Source: Pseudomonas mosselii
GTDB taxonomy: Bacteria > Pseudomonadota > Gammaproteobacteria > Pseudomonadales > Pseudomonadaceae
Direction of reading: 5' to 3'
Assembly: GCF_003205295.1 (NCBI RefSeq)
Contig: NZ_QJRP01000030.1
Span: 1-55,945 of the forward strand
DNA length: 55,945 nucleotides
Part shown: positions 31,766 to 43,700 of the stretch, piece after piece
Numbering within the stretch: the first letter of the stretch is position 1
How the letters are laid out: each line of letters opens with the position of its first letter
Notes under the pieces: generated by a model
Told to the model about the DNA's origin: nothing
Database searches by the model: none
Seen by the model: only the letters and a program-made list of their open reading frames with translations
Made by a program: the position numbers and the translations under genes

Positions 31766-34700
31766 ATGTCGCGCGGCATGCCCAAGCCAGCCCTTTTAGC
31801 CTCCGCCATCCAGCGTCGCGGCGAGCCGCCGCGGCTCAAGCCCCTGGCCCAGGCCATCGCCCTGCTGATGCTGGCGGGTAGCGCGCAAGCGGCGCAGCCG
31901 TTCAGTTCGGGCTGGTTTGCCGCCAAGGGCGCCTCCAGCGCCCCGAGCGGCGCAGCCGGTGCCGGCGGTGCGGGGCAAGTGCTGCCGGGGTCGCCACCGC
32001 CCCTGGCCCAGCAGCAGCGCCTGAACCAGCAGTTCCAGCGCTCGGTGAACAACCTCAACAACACGGTGGCGGCCATCGCCGCCCAGCAGGCGGCCCAGGC
32101 CAATGGCCGGACCCTGGCGCAGGTGCAGCCGCAGGTGGTGCCCAACGGCCTGGGCGAGGGCGGCCTGAAGGTCGACGAGAACCCGCTGACCCAGGGCTGG
32201 CTCAATGCCAAGGCGCCGCAGCAGAGCCAGGCCGGCGGCAAGACCCAGGTGCGCATCGAGCAGACCGCCGACAAGGCCATCCTCAACTGGGAGACCTTCA
32301 ACGTCGGCCGCGACACCACCGTGCGCTTCGAGCAGCAGGCAGACTGGGCCGTGCTCAACCGGGTCAACGATCCCGCCGCCCGTCCGAGCCAGATCCATGG
32401 CCAGATCGAGGCGCCCGGCACGGTGATGCTGATCAACCGCAACGGCGTGGTGTTCAACGGCACCAGCCAGGTCAACGTGCGCAACCTGGTGGCCGCCGCC
32501 GCCCAGGTCAGTGACGAGCAGTTCACCCAGCGCGGGCTCTATTTCGACAGCAGCGCCAGCCAGGCCACCTTCACCAACGCCGCCGGCAAGGTGCTTGTCG
32601 AACGCGGCGCGCAGATTCGTACCCAGGAGCCGAGCAGCTCCACCAGTGGTGGCGGCTACGTGCTGCTGCTGGGCAGCGAGGTGGGCAACGACGGCCAGAT
32701 CATCGCCGGCAAGGGCCAGGCGACCCTGGCGGCGGCGGACGATTTCTACATTCGTCGCGGCCAGGGTACCGAAGCCAACCGCTACTCGACCACCCGCGGC
32801 AATGAAGTGGCGGGCAGCCTCAGGCCCGGCAGCAGCGCCGGCACGGTAAGCAACAGCGGGTTGATCCAGGCCGCCGGCGGCGACATTACCCTGACCGGTC
32901 ACCAGGTGCGCCAGCAGGGTGTGATCCTGGCCAGCACCTCGGTGGATCGGCGCGGCAGCATCCACCTGCTCAACGCCGCCAGCGATGCCACCGGCAGCGT
33001 CAGCTTCGAGCGCGGCAGCGTCACCGCCGTGCTGCTTGACGACAGCGCGGCACTCGACAGCCAGCGCGAAGCCTCCCGGGCGGGGGTCAACGGCAGCAAC
33101 GGTAACCTGGCCACGGGGCGTTTCGACAACCTCAGCACGGTGATCGACCGCCCCGAGCAGTCGCGGGTGGAAGTGGTCAGCGGCGGCACCGTGCACTTCC
33201 AGGACGGTTCGCTGACCCTGGCCACCGGTGGCCAGGTGGCGGTCAGCAGCGGCCGGCGCAGCCTGGTCGACGAGGGGGCGCGCCTCGATGTGGCCGGCGC
33301 CCTCGGGGTCAAGGTGGCGATGCAAAGCAATGTCATCAAGATCAATGTCCAGGGCAACGAGCAGCGCGACGCCGCCGGCAACCGCGACAAGGGCGGGTTG
33401 ATCAACAGCGATGTGTGGGTCGACGTGCGCGAGCTGGTGCACGTCGCGGCCGGCGTCAATGGCCATGCCAGCGACCGTTGGTACACCGCCGGAGGACTGC
33501 TGGAGGTGGGCGGCTACCTGGGCACGCGCAGCCATGGCGTGGGTGAATGGATGGCCCAGGGCGGTACCGTGACCTTTACCGGCCAGGACCTGGTCACCCG
33601 TGCTGGCGCCGAGATCAACCTGTCCGGCGGCACCCTGGCGGTGCAGGACGGTTACGTGCGGCAAAGCTGGCTGCGTGGTGAGGACGGGCGCCTGTACGAG
33701 TTGTCGCGGGCGCCTGGCGACTTGCTCTACAGCGGCCTGTACCAAGGCTTCGAGGACCATTCGGCGCGCTGGGCCCAGACCCGTGTGTTCTACAACCCGC
33801 TGATCGCCCCGCAGCAACGCTTCGAGCAGGGCTACACCGTCGGGCGCGACGCCGGCAGCCTGGTGGTGGCCACCCAGGGTGCGCTGCTTGATGGCCGGCT
33901 GGTCGGCGAGACCTGGCAGGACGAGCGCCAGGTGCAGGCGCCGGTGGCGGGGCTGGATGGCTACAAGCAGGTCCACAGTGCTCGTGCCCGAGGCGCTCAG
34001 TTGGTCATCGGCCAGCAGTTGCCGGGCTACCTAACCGAAAGCAAGGACCTGGCCTTCAGCCTGACCCCGGTGCTGCGTCAGGTGACACTGGGTGTCGGCA
34101 ACCGTGGGGCCAGTGCCGATGTGCAGTTGCAGGCGCCGTTGGACGAGCAGCGGCGCGGGCGACTGCTGTTGGACAGCGAATTGCTCAACGGTTTCGCGCT
34201 GGGTGGCCTGAGCATTGCCGCCAGCGAGTCGGTGCAGGTCGACCAGGCGCTGCACCTGGCCGACGGTGGGCAATTGACCCTGTACGCGCCACAGGTGCGG
34301 GTCGCGGCCGACCTTAACGCCAAGGGCGGGCAGATGATGTTGGGCGATGTGCTGCGCCAGCGCGAGGGCGCCGACCTTCGCGATATCGCCCTGGCCACGC
34401 CGGCCGGATTGCGTGCGCAGGTGCTGGTTGGCGAAGGCGTGCGCCTGGATGTCGGTGGTGCGCGCAGCGACCGCGAAGACGCAGGGGCCATGGCCTGGCG
34501 CAACGCAGGCAGCCTGTCGTTGCGCAGCTCCGGCGATGTGTTGCTGGGGCAGGCCAGCGTGCTGGATGTTTCCGGCGGGGTGGTGCGTGGCGAGCGCAAC
34601 CAGCTGCGCGGTGGCAGTGGCGGCAACCTGACGTTGCAGGCCGGCGTGTTCAACGCCAGCGGTGACGGACGCCTGCGCCTCGATGGCGAGCTGCGCGGTC

Positions 34701-37700
34701 ATGGCAGCAACGGCGCCGGCACCCTCGACCTGCAGGCCGAGCGCGTGCGGATCGGCGGCGTGGCCGACGCCAGCGCCTTGTCCCTCGGCGAGGATTTCTT
34801 CAACCGCGGCTTCGCCCATTACGCCGTACGTGGCACGCGACAGTTGACCGTGGCCGAAGGCGCCCAGGTGCAGGTCACCCGGCCCGTGGAACTGCTCGAC
34901 GCCAGCCTGCCGGTCGGCGACCAGGCCACCCTGTGGCTGGCGCCGCAGGTGCGCGAGAACGCGATCAAGGGCGAGCTGGGCCTGCGTGCCGGCGCCAGCC
35001 TGAGCCTCGCCGCCGGCGATACCCGCCTGGCCCAGGCGGACCGCGAGGCCGCGTTGCTGGAGGTGCGTCGTGGCGCCAGTATCGGTGTCGACCCGTTGCA
35101 GTCGATCGCCCTGAGCAGTACCGCGCAATTGAACCTGGACGGTTCGCTGCTGGCCGCCGGTGGCAAGGTGAGCCTGTTGCAGGCATTGCCCGAAACGGTA
35201 GTGAGCGGGGTGCAGGAAAGCCTGCACAACCGTGCGATCCGCCTGGGCAGCGAGGCGTTGATCGATGTCTCCGGCCAGGCGCTTACCGCCCTCGACAGCC
35301 AGGGCCGGCGCTATGGGCGGGTCACCGCCGGCGGCAACATCGTCATTGGTGGGCAGATCGACCACGCCAAGGGGACCAGCGACGGCGCCTACCTCTTTGT
35401 CGACATCGTCCGTGGCGCCCGCTTGCGCGCCGATGGCGCCAGCGCCGTGCTGGACATCCGTGGTCAGGGCCCACTGGCAATGGCCAGCGCCGGTGGCAGC
35501 ATTAGCCTGGCCTCCAGCTATGGCCTGCGCCTCGACGGCACGCTCAGCGCCAGGTCCGGCGGTGTCGGCGCGGCGGGCGGCAGCCTCGGCGTGGCCCTCG
35601 ATACCGGTCTGTACCGCAAGGATGGCCTGGAGGATGGCCTGAATGTGCCGCGCGAGCTGGTACTCGGCCGTGGGGCCGGTACCGACCAGCGCTTGCGCTA
35701 TGGCCATGCGCGCCTGGATGTGGACGCCGTCGAGCGCGGTGGTTTCGCCAACCTGGCCCTGCTCAGCGACGGCGTGCTGGCCTTCGACGGCTCCCTGGCG
35801 CTGGACCTGGCCCAGGGCCTGCAGCTCTACGCCGGTTCCCTGGTGCTCGCCAACGGCAGTGCCGACGACAGCAGCATCCGCCTGCGTGCACCCTATGTGC
35901 GGTTGGCAGGCAGCAACCACCTGGGCGGCGACCAGACCGTGCGCCCGACCGTCAAGGGCGGGTTGTCGCAGCAGGCGTCGAACGCACTGTTGCAGGTCGA
36001 GGCCAACCTGCTCGAAGTGCGCGACGAGCTGAGCCTGGGTGCTCGCGGCAACCTTGCCCTCAGTAGTGGGCAACACCTGCAGTTTGATCGCCGAGGCTTT
36101 GCCCTGACCCGACTGCGCAGTGAAGGCGACATCCGCTTCCTCGGTCGGGAGATTGCCTCGTCGCCGACCGACTTGAGCAGCAATGCCGACCTGGAGCTGC
36201 TGGCCGCCCAGCTGTATCCGGTGAGCGGCGCCTACGCCCGGGTGCGGACCACCCAGGACGCCACGCTGCGTGTCGGCCGAGTCGGCGCGACCACACCCCA
36301 AGCCCCGTTGTCCGTGTTCGGGCGTCTTGCCCTTGTTGCCGGCCAAGTGGAGCAGGGCGGGGTGGTGCGGGCGCCGCTCGGCCAGGTGCTGCTGGGGGAT
36401 ACCGGCGAGATCGGACAAGAGGTGCGCCTGCTGCCCGGCAGCATCACCTCGGTCAGTGCGGCGGGGTTGCGCATGCCCTACGGCGGTACGGTCGATGGCT
36501 TGAGCTACCGGTACGACGGCAAGCCGGTGAACCTGATTGGCGGCACCGGCGACATCGACCACGGCGTGGTCCTGGCTGGCAAGCGTATCGATGTGCAGGC
36601 CGGGGCGCTGATCGACCTGGCCGGGGGCGGCGAGCTGAGCGGCGCCGGCTTCGTCTCTGGGCGCGGTGGCTCCACCGACGCCCGATTCCACCCGCTGATG
36701 CAGCTCGATGCCGATGGCCGGCTGGTATTGCCGTCGCTGTCGAGTAACCCGGTCTATGCCATCGTCCCTGGCCTGGCCGGCGACTACGCGCCGCTGGCCG
36801 GGGAGGCCGGCGTGACGGACCCGGCCATCGGCCAGCGCATCACCCTCGACCAGGGCATCCCGGGCTTGGCTGCGGGTACCTACACCTTGCTGCCGGCCAG
36901 CTACGCGCTATTGCCGGGCGCTTTTCGCGTCGAGCTCAACGGCCTGGCCATGGCCGGCCAGCGGGGCATCAGCCAGGCCATGCGCAATGGTTCCTGGACC
37001 ACCTCGGGCAGCCTGTCGGTGGCCCACACCGATATCCGCCAGCCGTTGTCGGGGCAGGTCATCCTCACCGCCGCCGATACCCTGCGTCGCTACAGCCAGT
37101 ACAACGAGATGTCCTACGCCGCCTTCGTCAAGGCCGACGCCCTGGCCAAGGGGGTGCCGCGTGCAGCGCTCGAGGCCGACGGCAAATGGCTGACCTTGCG
37201 CCTGAAGCCCAATGCCGACCCCGAGACCACGTTCCGCTTTGCCGGCCAGGCGCGTTTCGACGCGGCTCGCGGCGGACGCGGCGGCAGCGTGGCGGTGCTG
37301 GGCGTGGATGCCATCGAGATCCTCGCGGACGGCCAGGTCAGCGATTGGCTGCAACCCAACCGGGTCGCGCTGCGCGCCAGCGACCTGAGCGCGCTCAAGG
37401 CGCCGCGGCTGAGCATCGGCGCCCGTCCGGAGGTGCTCTACGGCCAGGGCGGCAACATGATGCGCTTCAAGGAGTCGACCGCTGACATCCTCGTGCGCAG
37501 TGGCGCCGAACTGCGCGCCGGCGAGGTATTTCTTGCCACCGACAGGGCGCGCGGCGCCATCGTCGTCGAGCAGGGGGCCAGTATCATCACCCTGGGCCAG
37601 GGTGCGGTGCCGTTCGATGCCAATGACGGTTTCCTCATCGACCCCAACGCCCACGGCTTGCTGGCGCTGTCCAACGGCCGCCTGGACGTGCTGCCGTCGG

Positions 37701-40700
37701 TGGCCGGCGATGTCTTTGCGCCCGGTAGCATCCTCATTGGCGATTGCCCTTCGGGCAACTGCGCGGGGATGACCCGCCTGTACTCGGACGGCTCGCTGTT
37801 CGCCGCGACCGACCGCACCTTCAACCTCGACGACCAGGTCAGCTTCGGCACCCGCCACCTGGGCCTGGCGGTGGGGCGTATCAATGTCGGTTCCACCGCC
37901 GCGCTGGCCGCCGCGGCCAATGCCGGGGTGCTGGGCCAGGGGCTGACACTCAACCAGCAGGTGCTCGACCGCCTGTTCCAGGGCAGCACCGTGGGCGGCA
38001 TTCCCGCCCTGCAGACCCTGTCGTTGACGGCGGCCGACTCGCTGAACTTCTTCGGCAGCAGCGTGCTCGACACCTACGATCCGTTGACCGGGCGCAACCG
38101 CGTGCAGCAACTGATCCTTGGCACGCCGGCCATCTACGGTCTCGGCCAGGCCAGCGAACGGGCGACCATCCATACCGGCAACCTGGTGTGGAACGGCGCC
38201 CGCACGCTGCCCGGCGCGCCCATCGCCGGTGGTGCGGGCAGTGGCGACGGCGTGCTCGAACTGCGGGTGGAAAACCTGACCTTCGGCTACGGGCCGGCCA
38301 GCCAGCCCGACGGCACCGCCAGCATGAGCCGACAGACCCTGGGCTTCAGCCAGGTCGACATCCGCGCCAGCCGCCAGGTCAGCGCCAATCACAGCGGGGC
38401 GTTGCAGGTCTATCACCAGCGCGGCGCCTGGCAGAGCGAGGGCGGCTTCCAGTACAGCGGCGGCGACCTGCTGGTGGATACGCCGCTGTGGACCGGCAGC
38501 GCCGGTTCGATCAACCGCATCAGCGCCGGCGGCCTGTTGTGCGTGAGCGGTGGGGGCGGCGCGCTGGCCAGCGGCCGCGATGGCGTGGGCGCGGAGCTCG
38601 CGCTCAGTGGCCAGCAAGTGCTCCTGGACGGTACTTTCAGCTTGCCCAGCGGCAAGCTGAGCGTTTCAGCGCAGCAGGCGCTGGTCCTGGGTGAGCGCTC
38701 GCGCATCGATCTGGCCGGGCGCAGCCTGACTTTCAACGACGTGACCCAGTACAGCTGGGGCGGCGAGCTGCTGCTGGCCAGCGCTGGCGGTGACATCCGC
38801 CAGGCCAGCGGCAGCCTGGTCGACCTCAGTGCCGCCAACAACCGCGCCGGCCGCGTGAGCGCCACCGCCCTGGGTGGGCAGGTCAGCCTGCTGGGCCAGC
38901 TCCTCGGCAGCGCCAGCGGCGATTATGACGCCGGTGGCACGCGGGTACCGTACGCCGAGGGATCGGTGGCGATCCGTGCCCGCCAGGTGGACGATTTCGC
39001 CGGGCTCAACCAGCGCCTTAACCGCGACCAGGTATTCGGCGCCCGCAGCTTCCAGATCACCCAGGGCGACCTGGCGATCGGCAGCGAGCTCAAGGCGCGG
39101 GAGATCAGCCTCTCGCTGGACAACGGCCAGTTGACCGTGACCGGCACCGTCGATGCCAGCGGCGCCCAGGTCGGCAGCATCCGCCTGGCGGCCGGGCATG
39201 GCCTGACCCTCGCCGCCGGGGCCGTGCTCGATGCCCATGGCAGCCTGCTGCGGGTCGACAGCAGCGGCGCGATCATCGATGCGCCGAACCGGGCGCTGAT
39301 CGAGCTTGCCAGCGGTGACGGGGTGCTGACCCTGAGCCCCGGCGCCCGCCTGGACCTGCGCCATGGCACGGCCTCCGCGCAGCACGACGGCCGTGCCCGT
39401 GGCTCGCTGGTATTGACGGCGCCGCGGGCGGGCAGCGACGTCGCCGGCGATATCGCCATCGATGCCCGTGGCCGCCTGGATATCCAGGGTGCCCAGTCCA
39501 TCGCCGTGGTCGGCCAGCAGCGCTACACCGACGCGCCGGATGGCGGCACGGCGGCCAGTGGCCGCCCGTACCAGTACATCGACCAGGCTTATCTCGACGG
39601 CAAGCATGCGCGCAGCGTGCTGTTCGTCAATGCCGCGCTGGCCAACCGCGACCTGCTCGACAACCGCCTGGCCGGCCTGAACAACGCCGCCTACGCCAAG
39701 GCCCTGCACCTGCGTCCCGGCGTGGAGATCGCCACCCGCGATGGCCAGACCGACCTGGTGGTGCGCGGCGACCTCGACCTGTCCGGTCATCGTTACGCCA
39801 GCCTCAACCCGGCCACGGCGCAGACCCTCCTGCGCGGCTCCGGCGAGGTCGGCCACCTGGCCTTGCGTGCCGGCGGCAACCTGGAAGTCCATGGCAGCAT
39901 CAGCGACGGCTTCCTGCCGCCGGAACTGGCCACCGGCAGCGAACGCATGGATGGCCGTGGCTGGATCCTGATTCCCGGCAAGCAGCCGTTCGACAGTGAC
40001 CTGGTGATTCCACGCAGCGGTGTCGAACTGGCCGCCGGCACGCGCTACCCGGCTGGCAGCACGTTGAATTTCGACCTGCCGTTCGCCGACACCTCGCTGC
40101 CGGCGAACACCCGGCTGCCTGGCGTGCTGACCCTGGCAAGCGCGGTGACCCTGCCGGCCGGTACCGTGCTTGATGCCGCCGTGCGCGATGCTTCCGGTAA
40201 TGTCCTGCATGCCGCGGGCACCTTGTTCGAGCAGGCGGTGACCCTGGCCGCCGATACCCGGCTGGATGCCGGCAGCCGCCTGCCGGTAAGCGTGGCGGTG
40301 CGTGGCGGGGTCTGGCGCAAGGGCGCCGCCCTGCCTGCCGGAGGCCTGACCCAGCGTGGCGCCCTGGCCCTGGCAGTGGGCGCGTTGCTGCCGGCTGGCA
40401 CCGACGTCAAGCTGCCCACGGGCGTGTTCTGGGTGGATCTGCGCCAGGAGATCGCCGGCCAGCAGGGACGCAACTGGGCGCTTGGGCAGATGCTGCCGGA
40501 GGGCTCGCAATCCTGGTCGATGCGCCTGGTCGCCGGTGCCGACCTGGGCGCCGCCGACAGCCGCATCACCCGTCCCGAGCCGGAGGCCGGCGCGCTGCGC
40601 CTGGCCGACCAGCACTACATCGCCAGCCGGGTGATCGAGACTTCCAAACCCATCATCAGCTATTTCTGGACCAACCTGGCGGTTGGGCGGGTACCTGGCC

Positions 40701-43700
40701 AACCGGTGCCCTCCAACCTGCTGGCGCTGTGTACCGCGCGGCCAACCTGGTGCCTGAAGGTCGAAACGCCGGGCGGCGTCACCAAGGCCGAGATCACCCC
40801 GCAGACCCAGTTGTACAGCGTCTTGCGTACCGGTACGGGTGATCTCGAACTGCTCAGCGCCGGCGACTGGCGCATGGACTCGCTGTATGGGGTCTACACC
40901 GCCGGTACCCAGGCCCCGGCCCTGCTCGAACAGGGCATCGATCCGCATCAGCTGGCCCGCGGTCGCCAGGCCGATGGCAGCGTGCTAGGCGCCCTGGGCG
41001 CAGCCTACGAATCGACCACCGGCCAGTACCGGGCCTGGTACCCGCAGCAGGGTGGCAACCTGTTGATCGCCGCTGGCGGCGACCTGACCGGCAATCTGGT
41101 CGGGCCCAAGCCCACCGACCTGGTGACGCGCCGCCAGGCATCGTCGGCGGCCGTCGGCAACTGGCTGTGGCGCCAGGGCCAGGCCGACGCCGGCACGCCG
41201 GCGGCCTGGTGGCTCAACTTCGGCAGCTTCGCCCAGGACCCGGCCAGCAGCCAGGCCTTGCCTTATCTGGTCGGTTTCACCGGTTTCGGCACGCTCGGCG
41301 GCGGCAACCTCGACGTGCGCGTCGCAGGCGCGGCGGGCCTGGTGCGCAGCAGTGGTGTCGATGTGGTCGATGTACAGCGTAGCCAGGGGTTGAACCTGGT
41401 GGTTGCCAGTACGGGGCGGGTGACCGTCGATGGACGCCTGGTGCAGAGCGGCGGTGGCGACCTCGACCTGCGCGTCGGTGGCGGTCTCAACGCGGGGGTC
41501 TCCGCCGTGACCGCCGCGGACACGCTGGTCGATCTGCAGGGCGCGCTGGTCAACTTGCGGGGTGCCATGCAGGTGGAGGCGGCCAACATGGGGCTGCTGC
41601 AGTCGATCTACGGCAGCTACGGGGTCGAGCATGACAACAGTGAGTCACGCGCCTACGATCCGTACACCGCCACCCGGGCCAAGGCCTGGGGCGGGATCAC
41701 GCTGATGCCGGGGGATGCCGGCGTGCGCCTGCGCAGCCGTGGCGACCTGGTGGTGCAGGGGGTTGGCGATCCGGGGCGGGTGCCGTTGTTCAACAGCACG
41801 CCGTTCAACGCTGACAATGGTGCGCAAATGACGGGGCGCGGCAGCAGCTGGTTCTCGCTCTGGACGCCACGGACGTCGGTCGAGCTGGTCAGCCTGGGGG
41901 GCAACCTGGCGCCGATCGTTCATGACAACCTGCGGGTCGCGACCCGCAACCTGCCTATTCATGGCGGTCGAGTGTTCTACCCCACCGCGCTCAGCGCCAC
42001 TGCGGTCAGTGGCAACCTGTATTACGGCAACTCGGTGCAGAGTTCGGCGGATGTGGCCTCGGCCACTTCCCTGATGACCGCGCCTTCGGGCAGTACCCGC
42101 TTGCAGTTGCTTGCCGGGAACTCGATCTATGCCGGCGGCTATGCCGTCAGCCAGAGCGGTACCGACGAATCGGCGCTGCCCACGCCGTTGCGTCCTGCCT
42201 TCCTGGGCACCAGCACGGGGAACCTGATCCTGTCGACCAACCTGCACGGTGACCTGCCGCGCAACACCTGGGAGTATCCGCTGTATACCTTTGGTCTCAA
42301 CACCTATGTCGACGGCAGTGTACGACCCTCGCAGCCCGTGCGTTTCTACGCGCTGGACGGTGACATCCTGGGGTTGAACAGCGGCGAAATCATCGACTAC
42401 AGCTTGCGCGGCCTGAAGCTCTACCAGGGAAGCGGGGCGGTTCGCATCATGGCCGGGCGGGACATCGTCAACGCCGGCACCGCGCTGGGCAGCCAGCGTC
42501 AGGCCGCCGACGGCATGGTGGGCGGTGGCGGTGACTCCACCACCTACTCCAGCGGCAACCTGTTCATCCATGGCGACAGCCGCGATGTCTCGCTGGTCAG
42601 CGCCGGTCGCGACATCCGCCTGAGCACCTTCAACGTCGCCGGCCCCGGCCAGCTCGAAGTAGTCGCCGGACGCAACCTGTACCAGTCCGGCCCGGGAGTC
42701 GATTCGGCCTACCAGGAAGCGGCGATCACCAGCATTGGCCGGGTCGGTGGCCGTGGTGCCGGTAACGACGGGGCGTCCATCGCCATTATCGTCGGGGCCG
42801 GCCAGCAGGGGCCGGACTACGCCGGCCTGCTGGCGCGCTACCTGGATCCGCAGCGTCTGGCAGATCCGTCTCACCCGCTGGCCGGACAGCCGGGCCAGGT
42901 TGCCAAGGTCTACGACCAGGAGCTGCTGGCCTGGTTGCGCGCGCGTTTTGCCTTCGAGGGTGACTCCGAGGCGGGCAGGGCGTTCCTCGCCACGCTGCCC
43001 GCTGAGCAGCAGCGTATCTTCGCCCGCCAGGTGTACTTCGCCGAATTGCGCGAGGGTGGCCGCGAATACAACGACGCCGCGGGCCCGCGCACCGGCAGCT
43101 ACCTGCGCGGCCGCCAGGCGATCGCCGCGCTGTTCCCGGAACGGGACGTAGCCGGCAATCCGATCAGCTACGGCGGCAGCGCTACGTTCTATGGCGGGGC
43201 AGGCATCCACACCGACTTCGGCGGCGATATCCAGGTGCTGACGCCGGGTGGCCAGCAGGTGTTCGGCATCGAGGGCGAGGCGCCACCGTCCACCGCCGGG
43301 GTGATCACCCAGGGCAGCGGCGATATCCAGCTGTACTCGCAAGGCAGCATCCTGCTTGGCCAGAGCCGCATCATGACCACCTTCGGCGGCTCGATCCTCG
43401 GCTGGTCGGCCCAGGGCGACATCAACGCCGGTCGCGGTTCGAAGACCACCGTGGTGTACACCCCGCCCAAGCGCACCTACGACTTGTGGGGTAACGTCGG
43501 GTTGGCGCCGAGCGTGCCGAGCACCGGTGCCGGCATCGCCACGCTCAACCCGATCGCCGAGGTGCCGCCGGGGGATATCGACCTGATCGCGCCGCTGGGC
43601 ACCATCGATGCCGGCGAGGCCGGGATCCGCGTGTCGGGCAACGTCAACATCGCCGCGTTGCAGGTGGTCAACGCCGCCAACATCCAGGTCCAGGGCGATG

